Under the pieces are notes generated by a model, which worked only from the letters and a program-made list of their open reading frames with translations, was not told where the DNA came from and searched no databases. A program made the translations under genes and the position numbers. A DNA stretch of 64,000 nucleotides from Ascaris suum. Its lineage: Eukaryota; Nematoda; Chromadorea; Rhabditida; Ascarididae. The stretch's first letter is position 1. Each line of letters starts with the position of its first letter. The stretch spans positions 7,010,001 through 7,074,000 of the forward strand of contig CM024180.1 of NCBI GenBank assembly GCA_013433145.1, in the 5' to 3' direction. Below are positions 13,352 to 35,900 of this stretch, in pieces.

Positions 13352-16079
13352 GTATGTTTTTTTTTCCTTTTTGTTTCGTCATGTTGCATCGCTGTGAATA
13401 TGTCACGCTTCGTACCTAAAGTTATGCATAGGTTTTGTTTTCCCTATACAAATCAAACAACCCATAATTTCTACACAAAATCAGTCGAATGGCCTAGAAC
13501 CAAATTTGAAAGAAATTTGCGCTAACCACTTAGCCGATTATAAAAGAATATGAGGTGTTATTTAATTGCTTCTTAATATTGTTCCATGTATAGAACTATG
13601 AAAATTAATTTCATCGACTCCTTGATTCATAACTTCACTGCCGATGCATAAAATATCTTCAACAAAAGAGCATGTATATCTATTCCATTCACTTGATGTT
13701 TATATATTTGTGGCTATTTTGTTTATGGACAATTCAGCTCTATAAGATCTTGATGTGTTGAGAAATGAGGAAACTCCAGGAAATGGCTGAGTCGATTGTT
13801 GCCGTTTTCAAAGACACCTTCTGTAACTTGAGCATATATCAATGTTTCCCTTATTTTTTCCTTCCAATCTTTTTTCGCTCACCAATGACCTTATGAGAGC
13901 AGCATTATTCCATGGACAAGAAATTTATAAGCACTTGCTGCACTTCCCTTTGCAGGATACTTATTCATGACTATTTTTGCAAGTATACTTTACAGAAGGG
14001 TTGAGTTATTGCGCACGAAGAAATGCGTTTTTATGTTTGCTAAAGGGATCTGGATTGAGACTGGGCTTAGGGCTCTGGCTAAAGCTGGGCTGACATCATG
14101 ATTTCGTTGGGAGTTAGGTGAATCTCGAGGCATAAACTGCGGTTAAAACCTTGGATAAGAGCCAAGGTTGGTGATAGCGAAAGGTGAGGGTTAGGATTAG
14201 AATGACGTCATACAGCAGAAAGATATAACATATGACAATCCTTCATATAATTAGTTTTATTAACGACAACGCTTAACTAAGGATGCAAGCAAAATGTTCA
14301 AAAGCCTATATCTGTTTATCAGTGATTGGGGGTTTTTCTGAGAAAATGCGGTTGCCCTCGATGATAACGCTCGCTGAGCCGCCGTGGCGATTCACTTCGA
14401 TATATTCCCTTTCTCATCGATTTCAACGCATCCTTTCAGAACGACACGTATACCACTGATTAATTTACCGCTTTATCAAGTATTACCTATGATGCTTTCA
14501 TTCGATATTGAAGTTTTAATAATCTCTGAAAGGTATTAATATTGTTAACCTATCAGGCGCTTTGTAAACACCTATTCTAAGCAATTCATCATATTTTCCG
14601 TTACATTGGAAGAAGTCAGCTACAATTAAACCCGTGGGGATCTTTTGAAAATTGAAACCAAAAACGTATACTGAAAATCCCAAATTGCATCAGAATTCTC
14701 TATATCTTAACGCTACTTCTGAGATATTATGACCGACACTCCGAAAAGATATCTCAACTGTAGGGTTGCGAGATTGGAATTGCAATGGAATTGCTAATTT
14801 ACATGGTGATATGCTTATGAGCAAATGTTCTTATCAGTTTTCCTCTGGAAACAAGCTATTTTGATATGATAAACTTCAATTTTTTACGGTGATTTCTACA
14901 TAATGGAATATTGATCGAGCAACATTAAAACTCTCAAACCTGTCATATATGGGAACGATTTTTAGGAACCTTTTTTTAGTGGGGGTGGGGGGGGGGAGCG
15001 GGAGGGGAGAGAGGGGAGTGAAGAAAGAAATGTGAGGACATACTAATTAATCTTTCATATATTAGTGCCGGCCTACACTTTTCATTGCTGGAAGTGATAG
15101 AACTACGTGAAAAAGTGATACAAATTATCTAATTGCGCACCGAATAGAGAGCCTTTGCACGAAATATATCCAATCAATATAGCGGTGAATTATGATAAGA
15201 TCGATTAATTATCATACTCCTTGAATCATTATTTTTTTTGTTGGTGTTAATCCTATCGTTTATCCTGAAATTGTTGGATTTTTTCTGGCGAATCCCTTTC
15301 CCATAGGTATGGCTCTTCCTTTTTTATCTCTTTCATAACGCACTTAAATTCAATCGAAGGTTTTTAGAAAAGTTTTGAATTTTGTACCATTGTACTATTC
15401 TACTGAAGATTTTATAGTTACTAATTACAACGGCATTGATATTCGATATTATTGCCTCATTCGTCAATTAGAAGTGCCATTCAAATTGCGCCACTTATTA
15501 TGCGAATATTATTCGTTTTGCGCCCGTAGATGTGTTAAACATAACACAAAGGTGTATTATTGTAACAACCATGTGCCATGAGTTGTGTGTTAAATAACGT
15601 ATAGAACTTGTTATAATATTGCATCTTTGTTCGTTAGACTTAACAGTCGTTATGGATCGCAATACTCCATTCAGTTGTTGCTGTTGATATGATAAGAGAT
15701 CAAAATTCATTAGTATTGATAAAAATTTCATATATTTGATCACTTTTAGTAATGAGGTAAAAAATGTTTTAAAAGTGAACGTTATTTCTTCAGAAAATAT
15801 TTGCGAATGATATTCGCATTAAACGAATGAGCGTTCTGATAGTCAAACAATGAACGATGGAGAACGAAGAATCACTTCTAGAAGGATTTCATGCGGTTTT
15901 TGTTATTGTTTATTTGCAAGAAATTGCATGGATATTCACACCACTTATAATAAGTTTAAATGTACTCATTCATACATTTCTCAAGGATATGGATCATGGT
16001 TAGTTTCGCTCATTTCAATGCTTAGTGGATATCAAGGAGAAATAAGGATCGTATGATTGTGAATATTCTATTTGCTCAG

Positions 16080-16173
16080 GATTTAGATCTTTCTACAAGA
16101 GAAGTTGAGTATTCGGTCGTGCTGAAACTCCGCAGATGGTGTCCAATGTTTAAAGTGACCTCTATGGACGAGG
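16080..16173 (+). CDS. Possible second exon, saposin-like Cys spacing
   Basis: After a TTTGCTCAG acceptor the frame is open (DLDLSTREVEYSVV then LKLRRWCPMFKVT) until a TAG. Joined in phase to 13250-13351 it gives C-x2-C-x28-C-x12-C, close to the first half of saposin B domains. The only donor before the stop that keeps phase with the 16980 exon is the weak T|GTGGGG, and using it splits the last Cys codon. No exon with the final saposin cysteines was found. This is a tentative exon only. Confidence 0.22.
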
Positions 16174-16979
16174 ATTTCTGTGGGGAATAGAGGGAGAAAG
16201 AGTGCATCGAACAGATAACAGGCCGAGAACTTGATTTAAAAAAGCGTATATCAGTCGTTGTAAGGTTGAAAGAGTGAGCAAATGATTAGTAGTGATATGA
16301 GAGAGCAATAGAAATGGCCAATAAACTGTCCTATTCATTACTGCGTATCGATTAGTGCGAAAGAATATGACTCAAATGACATGAAGAGAGAGAGAGAGAG
16401 GGGAGTGAAAAGAGGTGTCATGAGGTAAGGGAAGCATTTATCCTAGATTGCCTCATTCAGTACTAGGAGCGATAATTCCTCTCACTCGAGTATTTATCCT
16501 TCCTCTTTTTCCCAAGGAATAATGGTATGAAAACTTTAGCCTTTTATCGGGAACTGTAAAATGAATGTTAAGGATCGAACTATAGGTGATATATTCAGAG
16601 ATGGTAAAAGAAGCATTCAAAAAAAAAACGTTCACTAAGAGTTTAGATGATAATTTTCTTTCATCTGTCTATATCTTCAGCGAAATATCTTTGAGATATA
16701 AGGAAAAAAAGGGCAATAAGAAGGAGCCAATATGGTGATCGTTGCGAATTGGAGAAGAGCGACTTGATGAAGGAAAGCCGGATAGATAGTCATTTCCGTT
16801 AGGGAAGATGAACCAAAGAAAAGAGAATGCGAGCCATCCCTGCGATTATAAAATATCAGACGTGAATTTTCCTAGGATGCGATTTTATATGAAAAGCATT
16901 CAATTCTATTTTTCTAATGAAAAACGGAACGAAACTAAAGGTAAATTGTCATTTATGAGGTGAAAATATATTTTTGCAG

Positions 16980-17147
16980 TGACACGTTGGATAAGCATTG
17001 TGGTCTCGTTGTTCTTCTTCGTCAGTGGCCTATGTATAGCGAGCAGTCTTTATTTAATTCATAAAAAAACTCTTGGCGCTCGTCGAACGAAATTTCTTTG
17101 GCCTTATATTATCCTCAAATTTATTCGTACTTTAATTCTCCTTACAG
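16980..17147 (+). CDS. Membrane protein exon with two hydrophobic segments
   Basis: The exon begins with the last two bases of a codon and runs 55 codons plus one base to a consensus GTAAGT donor. It holds the first visible membrane span, a basic loop (HKKTLGARRTK) and most of the second span. Confidence 0.6.
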
Positions 17148-18259
17148 GTAAGTTATTCAATTTTTTTTTTTGCAACAATATGTCAGTTCTCATTTTTCAT
17201 TATAGTTTATCTATGATAATCATGCAAATGGTTTGAACATTAAAAAAGTTTTATTGCCATGATTAATGCAATGTAATCACTTTCTCACATATCGATGTTT
17301 TGGTACTTTTGGAAACTCGTCAAATATTTCCTTTACTCAAATTCTACGCACAAAAAGGAGAGAAATTCGAAGAAAACTTGAATTGAAATTATTTTAACAG
17401 TGGTCCTTTTCCTAGAATTTGCTCAAGATGAGTTCGCCCTATAAGTGTTTAGATATAATTGTCATGAATGCGGCCCGATTCATATCAACGGTCTTAGCAA
17501 TCATTCCATAAATTTTGACTGAATTGAGCTGAACCTCCTAAACGTTCACATGAGATCCTTTCATTGAACATCAGTGTAGACGATGAACTTATGCGTTTTC
17601 ATGGGAACATTTGAAATTCATAATGCCATAAAAGTTTTGTAATACCTTTAATAAGTCTTGTTTTCTAATGGCATATGTTTAGTTCATCTGTAACCACCAT
17701 CCTCCCCCTTCCACAATTTCGAAAATTCGAATTTTTTCTTTTTTTTTTGAAAAGTGGTGAACGATATAAACCCAAAGGCCTATATGGAGAGAAATGCGGT
17801 AATGATAACATATAAATAAATAATAGAATGCGAAAAGATTACCTTATCAACAACGAATAGGTTGTAAAATGGTTTAACTATTTATTTAGTCATGATTGAT
17901 AAAAATGATATGAAAAAAAGAAATGATAATATCAATTAAAGAATGAGGAGATTGGAAAGGAAGGAAAATTTTTCCACTCGAAAATTAAATCGTAATTTTC
18001 AGTGGCAAGTATAATTCTTTTACGTGACGATTTACGTACAAACTATTTTCATGTCTCATTGTATGGTATTGTGGAATCTATATCTAATTTGGTTGCTATT
18101 GAAGTTTGCTATCGTACTTGGAGATATATGACGAGAGCGAATCGACGTAAACGAAGGCGTCGACAAAGTGATACAAGATTAATCGCACAAAATACTGTAA
18201 CAAGAATCAAAAGAAGTGAAAGTTTACGAGAGAGACATGAGCTTATAGCGGAAATATAA
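16980..18259 (+). CDS. Small multi-pass membrane protein, last two exons (16980..17147, 18003..18259)
   Basis: Two exons joined at phase 1 (GTAAGT donor, AATTTTCAG acceptor) encode 141 residues ending in TAA at 18259. The first starts after ATTTTTGCAG and needs one base from an upstream exon, so the true N-terminus is not in this model. Visible membrane segments are WISIVVSLFFFVSGLCIAS, then FLWPYIILKFIRTLILL running across the exon junction into VASIILL, and a weaker LYGIVESISNLVAIEVCY. A strongly basic tail follows (RANRRKRRRRQSD) and ends ERHELIAEI. The pattern suits a nematode three- or four-span membrane protein with a cytosolic C-terminus, but the family is not recognised. Possible upstream exons are 13250-13351 with 16080-16173, or an ATG near 16808 that would need a 39-base intron. 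Confidence 0.6.
18003..18259 (+). CDS. Membrane protein terminal exon, basic tail
   Basis: It follows an AATTTTCAG acceptor and reads VASIILLRDDLRTNYFHVS, then a weak hydrophobic segment and the basic tail to TAA. An AATAAA overlaps the stop codon (18258-18263); whether it is used is unknown. Confidence 0.6.
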
Positions 18260-18263
18260 TAAA

Positions 18264-21139
18264 AAATGATGAGCAACTACAGAAGAAAAGAGAAAGAGAA
18301 TAATTTGAAAGTATTTTATCAAAATCACTCGAGAAAAAAATTACAAAGAGAGATTTCTAATAGAGAGGCAATTACCATCGTTTCCAAAGATCAGTGGAAA
18401 ATTGCACCCAAATAGTGAGAGGGAGAAGGTGGAGGAGGGGGGGGGGGGGAGGGGGAGAGAGAATTCATGGCCGTTTCGTGTACCAGAAGGGAGTTGATCT
18501 TCGCCTGCGGGAATCTTTAAGTCTGAAGCAGGCTGAGACAGAAGTAATTGTATTGTACAGAATCAAGTATTTCTGAGAGTGTTATAAGTTGTTATAACAC
18601 AAGATTTAACGAAGCATTTACAAGAGTGGCTACTATTTTATTAAAAACATAATTGTTTTACTCAAATATTCTATCAATGAATAACATAAATATTTACTTG
18701 AGAGTAACTTATATGTTTTGACGGCTAAATGGAAAAAAATTATTTTAATATCTATAGTATTCGTTTCTCTGCAAAATGCCGACTTTATACAATAGATGTA
18801 CAAATAGTAATACTTTGCACAAAAAAAAGAGAACAACAACAAGGAAAAGACAACTTCGGAAGGAAGGGAGGTCTAAGGGGGTAAACGAAGATCGGCGATG
18901 AGACCGGAGCTAGAGGAAGTAAAAGAGGAAAAGAGTGATAGTTGCATCGAGTTTTCGAGATTGCGAATTACCTTATCGTAGGTAACTGATGATATGTGCC
19001 GTTTCATTTAATCTCAGTTCCATTCAAATTTTGAAATATTTCTTGACTGTAGGATGCAAAAAAACAAAGAACCACTAAAGTTTGCCATCGTTTCAATTTA
19101 CATTTTATTTGATAATATTTGAATTAATAAATTTGCTTCATATTAAATAAATGAAAGGGATAATTAAAGGTTTATAGTAGATGGTTTTCATAGAATAGCA
19201 ATCGAGAATGCGAAAAGAAAAGGAAGAGAGAGCTTAGCGCAATTTGTGCGATCCCGTAGATGAGTCTTGTTTTCAAAATTTTATTGCCTCATTGGTTAAT
19301 ATGTTCATATGATAGTTGTAAAGATTATTTATTTTTAATGGTTTTGATGAATAACTTATTTCTTGAGTGAAGAAAAATCTGCTATATTGGAATGTTATTG
19401 TCTCAAGTCAATGTAGAGGAATTGAAAAATTAAAAAAAAAATTTTTTTTTTTGAAGAAATGTCACTTTCTATCACGAGAAAGTGGTTCTAAATAATCGAA
19501 AAAAAATTGGGATGAAAAAAAAAAATTAATGGATTTGAAAAATAATAAAAACTGTCAAACAGCTATCGATTGAGCTTGAAAAATTCAATGTTTTTAAGTT
19601 TTTAGCTCGAATGGGTTTCCTTAGTGGCTTAATTTCCCCTCAAATCCTCCCTCGCTAATTTTATATACGATCGAAAAGTGATGCTATGTTGCCATTAGCA
19701 TTTGATAAAATTTTTTTTACAACGGCTTGAACCAATTTATGAAATTTGGGAATAACACCTTAGCTCCTCAAGAAGTTGGAATAGCGTCTAAATTAGTCAT
19801 GTAATTCGTCGTTAGATAGGTATAAAAATATATGAAAATTTTTAAAACAAACGAAAGAAAATTTTCAATTATAACATATCGCTATTTATCATATCTTCAT
19901 TATTTATAGACTAATTAATACAGCGTTTCATGCATAATAGCGGAGTACCTTAATTAAAGCGTGTAGTTTTTTTTTTCTTGTTGAAGAGGCAAATATACTA
20001 CCGAGTGAAGTTTTTGTATTTAAAGAATTTCACTTTATCAAAGAATATTTGTAGAACAAATAACTGATTAAGCATATTTATTATAATTTAATTTAATTCA
20101 TTATTTAATTCAACGGCGTCAATTACTTTGACGAATTCTATTTATTAATTACCGTCATACCTGTAATTGCGTCTTCTACTCAATATATAAAACATTTCCT
20201 TCGAAACAAATGTATATATATATACTTATATTTAAAAAGTTACATAATGCTTTCATTTGTATAAGAGATTAAGAGTTGAATCGGTTGGATCATTTAACTA
20301 ACAATGGCTTCAGCAAAATTTGCATATTCAAAATTTTAATTGAACGTTCGCTAATATGATTTCGCTAATCAAATTTGCATCTTTACGTCGGTCAAATTAT
20401 TTGTCCTTCTAGCCAAATATGACAAATCCTTTATTTGCATATCATTATAGGTCGACCTCTGAGCCTATATTCCCCTGTATGCAATTTCTTCTGTACATTC
20501 AATTGCAATTCATCACACGATTATCGCATTTTGCTGATTTTTGCTAAGTAATATTGCGAAATTTCATTTCAACGTTCGGCTAAAGCCTCTAGCTTTGTCG
20601 CTACCATTTTTCACGAGAACATTTTAACGAACAACAAATAAACCTTAAAATATTTCTTCATTTGTTTATTTATTTGTTTGTTTATTTCAAAATCTCCAAA
20701 AGAAAAAAAAACATACAAATTACAATGTATTCCCCCAACTTACTCTACTGGGTATACATTTCGAAGAGATATTTCTTTAGCGAGTAAATAATATGGGCAT
20801 ATAATGTACAAATGAAAAAAAACAATGTAAGTCGAATTTTAATGTTCGAAAAATTTAAGAAAACGCTTATCGATTATGAAAATGAATTTAAATTTGATGT
20901 ATTTACAAACTTCTATTGTTGTAGATTTCACGTATAGAATAACATTAGATAATTAGTTTAAATGATTATATTTCATAATATTTGAAGTGTTATTATTCAT
21001 TATGGACAATAATAATAATAATTATTTTTTAAATTAAAATAATTTTCAATTTTTTCGATATTCAATTTTCAATTTTTTCGAAATTATAGTGAAAGTTTAG
21101 ATGAATATTCACAAATGAGAAATAATTCATTGAATAGAG
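18264..21139. other. Intergenic region between two convergent genes
   Basis: It lies between the 3' end of the plus-strand membrane-protein gene and the 3' end of the minus-strand C2 gene. It is AT-rich and contains a TTTATTTATTTGTTTGTTTATTT tract near 20665-20690 that provides AATAAA motifs on the minus strand. No coding segment was recognised. Confidence 0.5.
18437..18449. repeat. G13 homopolymer in a purine-rich tract
   Basis: A run of 13 G is embedded in GGAGGAGG and AGGGGGAGAGAG just downstream of the membrane-protein gene. It is a possible G-quadruplex on the coding-strand side. Confidence 0.85.
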
Positions 21140-29911
<8,772 letters not shown>

Positions 29912-29924
29912 ATCACATATACTT

Positions 29925-29926
29925 CT
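29925..29926 (-). promoter_or_regulatory. Possible trans-splice acceptor before the C2 gene
   Basis: On the minus strand CAATATTTAG ends 13 bases before the start ATG with no upstream donor exon visible. This is the usual layout of a nematode spliced-leader acceptor. Confidence 0.35.
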
Positions 29927-32900
29927 AAATATTGAACAAAGGTAATAGTTACCTTCAAATAATTAGACCATATCGCATTATTGCAATATGCATCGACCGA
30001 ATGACTAGAGCATGTTGCATAGAATTGTAAACTGTTGCAATAACAAGTAACTGTTTACAATATGATTTGATATCATATCAAGCACGCCTAACATATCATT
30101 ATCATAAATATCATCAAGTATGAAATAAACCTATTCAAATGTGAAGCAAATTTCATTGCAGTAAAGATGCCAGAAAAAGAAAGTCCACTGATTGAAGCTT
30201 GCCAGGACTAAGCGATCCTTTCAATCGATAATTTTATCGATTAATATAGCTCCTTTCATCGTAGCACATTTTCAATGATGCCCGAATTGAAGCTACTATG
30301 TAAATGCGCATTTATATGCAAATTTATGAGCGAGTATCATAAGTCGGATAATCGAACACTTAAAGGCAAATTATTTCGTTTATAAAATAAATAAAACGTT
30401 CATCATAAAAGTGATAACGCTTCATTTATTAATAGATTTATTGCTTCTGCAATTACTGTGCTCATATTATTATTGACTTATGTGCAGAAATATTACATAA
30501 GTTACTGTCTAAAATATTTATTTTAGTCGATAAAGCAAATTGATTATATGACGATAATATAATAATAAAACCTAATAGATTACTAGGCACTTAATAACGA
30601 TGCAAATGCAATTTGCATATATATACTTCCAAGAAATACAATACAAAAAAAATTTGCATATACAGCAGAATAAAAGAAATTTAAATTGAAATCGTCCAAA
30701 AAAAAAAATCTCAAGAATTTTCCACCTCATATGAAAATTTCTTCGAGCATTTTTGAATCGACTGTAACGGCATCCTGACATGAAATCCTCCTCTTAGCAC
30801 ATAACTGATAGATGCTTAATGACGTTACTCGCAAAGTTGAAATGGTTTTCCATTCGGTGGAGAAAAAAACTTCCTCGATGAATTGGAATGCTAGTGCTAG
30901 CCAATTAACTAGCACCACACAAACACGCCACTAGAAATGCCATAAATTTTAGTCCTCTAACGAGCCTCTGTTGAATGTCAGATCCATCGCTAGATTAGGC
31001 CTTTAGAATATTTTCGTTCCCATTAGGATATCACAATTTCCTCCCAGCTTTCTTATGGAAAGTGGAACGCAAATCACTTTTTTTTTCTGACGTCTACGGG
31101 TTTTTTTTGCTTGGAAATTGTATAAATGCAAAAGTCCACTTAAATATACATTCTTTCTCATCTCCTCTCAACTGCATAATTGTTGGATATAAAAATTTAC
31201 TTACAAGATTCACCACGTTATCCGTAAAATGTCTTCAGGACTGATATTATTTTGACTCTGCAATCCCTCAGATGTGATTAAGCTTCATAGATCATATAAC
31301 GTCCGAGAGGAATATAACTGAAGGTGTTAGTGAGCGAATATTATGTTCAAGGTAGCACTTCTTGTAAATGCAACAATATAGCCACATATATAAATTAGTG
31401 GAGACAAGCGCTTATCCATATCATATGTAGCACCATGTATTTTATGCAATAAAGTGCGCTCTATGTGTCCATTAATCTATTTGTTCGCACGAATGTATGG
31501 ATAATGTGCCTCCTAGGATGACGTCATCGATGAAGAATTTAAAAGGACAATCAACGAATGACCATCATAAAGTGTTCGTGTTCTCTCGAATTTTTTCCGT
31601 TGTTACAGCCAAATTGTGAGCCACATTTTCCGACGGGGAAATGATGCGAATGCTTCATGCTGACTGACCAATTAAGTCATCCGAAAAAATGATTGACATA
31701 GATGCACGTAAAAATATACGTATGTTCCTATGATATAGATTTTTACTCTATGTGAATTCCACCTTCAAACAATAACCCCTAACTTTAGACCTCATGGTAG
31801 ATTCTTTCAAAGCAACCTTTCATGGAAACTACCTGAAAGCAACGTAATAAAGCTATTGGTCATTCAGCAATGTCCAGCAAAATGGACGATATGAGTGAAC
31901 GGTGAAGAAATAGCCCTATTTTTGCTTTCAACTTTGGATCGTCACCTTTGCACGACAAAGCCCCACATGTGCAATCCATAAGTGAAATTAGAGGGCATAA
32001 AAGAGCGCTTAGAGAGGGTAGCCAGGAATGATCTAACACATACGTTGTTGCCCATGCAATGGCATGTCAAGTTAATCAAGTTTTACTAGGTAAACGGAAA
32101 TTGTAAAATTGCATACTTACAATGCTTAGTGATTTGCATAATTTTCAACTTTGTGGCGTTTTTTTTCATAATCAGCACAATAATAGTTGAAAAGATATTG
32201 CAATGTTTAATTTTAGAACCAGATGGGAACATATGTAGGATTTAGATATACTTTGCAAATTGCATCCATATTTTCTCGATTACAATTATAGCATTTTTTT
32301 TCTCTTCTTTAGCAGCCAACTATTTCATATTAAGCATTGTATGATGGAGAAAAATTTTATACGTATTATTCGAAATAAACAATTTTATTGCAGTCGGTCA
32401 CTTTTATGAATTGCAATTTTTTTTAGCAAATTTGGAAAGCGATTTTTGCATATATTGCTTTTATTTTGAAAATCTTCCTCGGAAAAAAAAAGAAAGAACG
32501 AAAAATCAGAAATGAATCTAAGAGTATTTGGGGAAAAAAAAGAATTTTTTTTTCGCCTATTAAATACAACAAATTTTCATTTGCAAACGCTATCATCGAT
32601 TTTGATTGTTGATGCAAATATGGATTATTTCATGTTACATTTAGTTCAAAATTTTGGTATATATTCTCTACAATATTACTTATTGAATTTCCAACATATA
32701 CGATTGGATCGCATTTTTTGATATTCTTATTGATTAGGTCGATCGATCGTTCAGATACAGTTTCCTCTCAGGTACTCTCAGGTAAGTTGGAGAAATTCTG
32801 GCTCTCAGTTAAGGCTTTGCATAAGTCTAGAGTGACTAAATAACAAAAAATATTCTCAACGTCAAGTATTCAAGTTAAAAAAAAACTTCAATTCTTTATT

Positions 32901-35900
32901 TCATGGCGTCATAGTCTTAGCGCCATAATACCTGAGAGTGATACATGAGAGCTATGACTTTCTTCGAATATCGCATCATAAAATCGCAATAGTGCGCTTA
33001 AAATTTACTTCTTATGTGCTGTATCATATCAACTGATGATCGAAAAGTTAAGTAAGGTTCCAGTATATACGATTTAACGTTGATCTCAGAAATTAGCGAA
33101 ACTTCAGGAGATTCGAGTTCAAAATGTAACAATCTTTAATTCTCGATTGAAGATTGAAACATGACATTTATGGGGTTCAGGATTATCTGCGGTCGTCATG
33201 ATTTCACTTGAACGTGTTTGTGTGTGTGTCTTTAGCAAAAAAAGCATATACATCGAGCAGAACCTTAACCAAGGAAACCGACACAATAATTGAGCAGCTA
33301 AATAATAATAGAAAATCTAACTTAAAAAAAAAAATTCATATTCTCATATAAGCTATATCGCTTCATGTTTATTAGCCTCTGAACAGGGCATATGTACCCA
33401 ATTTGGAATATTGCTTTCTGAAATTTCTGAATGTGTGTGTATGCAATTTAGAATATTGATTGCTTAGATTTCTAGAACTTCAGGTGTATTGTATTTCATC
33501 TATTTAGAACTTCTACTGATCACCTCATTGATGATGATTTGCATGATGAAGATTTAAATCGCTGATTAAATAATTTTTTTTGTTTTTCAGAGTGCCCAAA
33601 GGAAATACTTCATACTCTTAATCATATAAATGTAAAATGCCTTAGCAATCTATTATATAGCTCAAATATCCGCTAAACTTTTAAAAAATTTTCAACTATA
33701 TTTTCTTCGAAAATGTGAAAATTAATTCAAAAATGCATATTCATAATAAGATATGAAGATGCAATGATCTTAATCATTATAATAACTATATTTGCATATT
33801 CAAACATTTATATGAATTATATTTAATTTTTCTCATATTTTAATAAATTGAATTTACATTTATTATGATAAGCAAATTTCGAGAATATAAAAATAAAAGT
33901 GTTCTCATAGGCTCAATGTTTTGAATATGCATAATTTTTTTTATTCATTAAAAAAAAATCGACTCACAATATCGGAAAAGAGAACAATAAATTCCTGAGA
34001 AATAAAATATTGTAAAGCAATCTATATGATTTGCATTGATGATAGTGTTTCGATGTCCATATGTTAAATAACAAACTCGATTTTTAAAAAAAAAAAAAAA
34101 AAGAAAAGAAAAAAAAAGAAAAAATGCATAAATAATTTATGAGAAGATCGTAAATGCGGACTATTTAGCAACTTAATGATTTAAGCTGATTTAAGCAAAC
34201 ATTGCATGTGGATGTTGAAAAGAATCGCTCTTAAATTGATACCGATATAGTATTGAAAGTACAATTGCTGATATTTAAATTCGTATTCGTAACGGAAATG
34301 AATTCTCTTTAATATTGATAAATTATTATTGAAGTGATTGTGGTTTTGTCGGCGTTACAGTTAAATAACTTTTTCAACTGACATGAAATTCCTTAGTGTG
34401 AGGAAACGTTGTACTGTTGCCTGATGGTCGAGAAGATACGAAGCGACTGGAAGCGAATTTTACTGAAACAACCAAACTGGTCAACGGAACACAAATGACA
34501 AGGGGTGAAAACCACCATTATCACTGAGTAAACACGCACCATGGCTGACAGGTTTGAAAAACGCAACTGCAGAAATAGAGAAACAACGAAATGTGATGAG
34601 GCAGAGAAGAACAGTTATCACCGAGATCGACCTATGCAAAATTCAGTTGCAGCACGGTCGTTCACCACAACAGTAAATTGGTGGGAAGTCAAAAAAAAAA
34701 ACTTTTCATCGAAATGACCAAATAATTTCTAGCTATTTGCGTTCATTGATCAGAATCATTGAGTGCTTTCACTTTTTTACGCCCCCATTTTCCTCTCTTT
34801 TCACTCATTTATGCAACAACCTTTTCGATAGCTTATAATTTGTGCATAGTGAGGTATACACAGAAGTGATAAAGGTGACTACTATATTGAGGTGTATATG
34901 AGCACATACAAATGACATATTTGAATGGGATTTCAATTGCAAAAGCGAAAGAAAAGTACAATGGAATTTGCATTCAGAAGGGAATGACATGACGCTGTGA
35001 TGTACCACGTCATTTTGATGTGCAATAGTCTTTTGAGTATCGAGGAAAAGAACTTTCACGTACATCTGGCGCAACATTTTCATACGCTGACGTAAATGAG
35101 CGAAAAAAAAAACCAACCATTGATGCAGAAGAATCTGCACACGAATGCTTAATTAATTTTTCATGACCAATTTGAAAATAAATAACGCTATAAAAAGTGA
35201 CGTCATAAACAATTATATAATATTTAGTCATTATTTTTCAATTCTTTTTTTTTTTAGCATTTGTCAGCGGAAAAAAAAAATTCCTCAACATTGCAGAGAA
35301 ACGATCCCTATGTTCATTCCTCATACGCCTCATATTTTGGGTAATTCATCACACATGCAAATTTTAATGAAGTTTATGCAAATTGTGGATACATTTTCAA
35401 AATGCAATATTCAAATTTTGCGATAGTGTCAAGTGAAAATTTATTACCTCGTATTTTTCAGATAAATTCATGAGGTACAAAACATTTAATTTTCCCCTCA
35501 AACAGTATCGAAATTTGAATATATGAAGCCGAGACATGTAGGTCATCGCTCGCTTCTAGGAAAACTTTCATCGCAGCGGTAATTGTAAGAAAATAAGTCG
35601 GAAGTTATTTTCAAGTGTTCGGGCTTCCGAGTAGTGTCGGTGGCCTCACCAAGAAGGTGAACGAAGATTTCTAACAGATAGCGAAGAATTATCACCGCTG
35701 TCTTCTGTGTATGTGTGTCTGTTTTTGAACAAGCTGATCATTCATCTAAACACCAAAAGAGCATTCAGTCTAATGAACCCGACCTAGTCGCGGTCAAACG
35801 AATATCACAGATGCGTTAGCCTATCTGTGGACGTATCAGTGCACAAAAAATTCATTGCAAGTTCATTTGCATATTTAGCTGCTGCAATATTGAATATGTT

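Noticed and set aside
15369..15581. Cys-rich plus-strand frame (LLCEYYSFCARRC) recalling a DSL domain
   Set aside because: Spacing is shorter than in DSL domains, the final cysteine and GW motif are missing, the phase does not match neighbouring candidates and no good donor exists.
31860..32110. Plus-strand text with LHDKAPHVQ, vaguely like a mariner transposase motif
   Set aside because: Stops interrupt it in every frame, no DDD/DDE context and no inverted terminal repeats were found.
33597..33676. Strong TTTTTCAG acceptor followed by a 30-codon frame (CPKEILHTLNHINVKC)
   Set aside because: No upstream exon or recognisable family. A single acceptor-like site is frequent in T-rich DNA.
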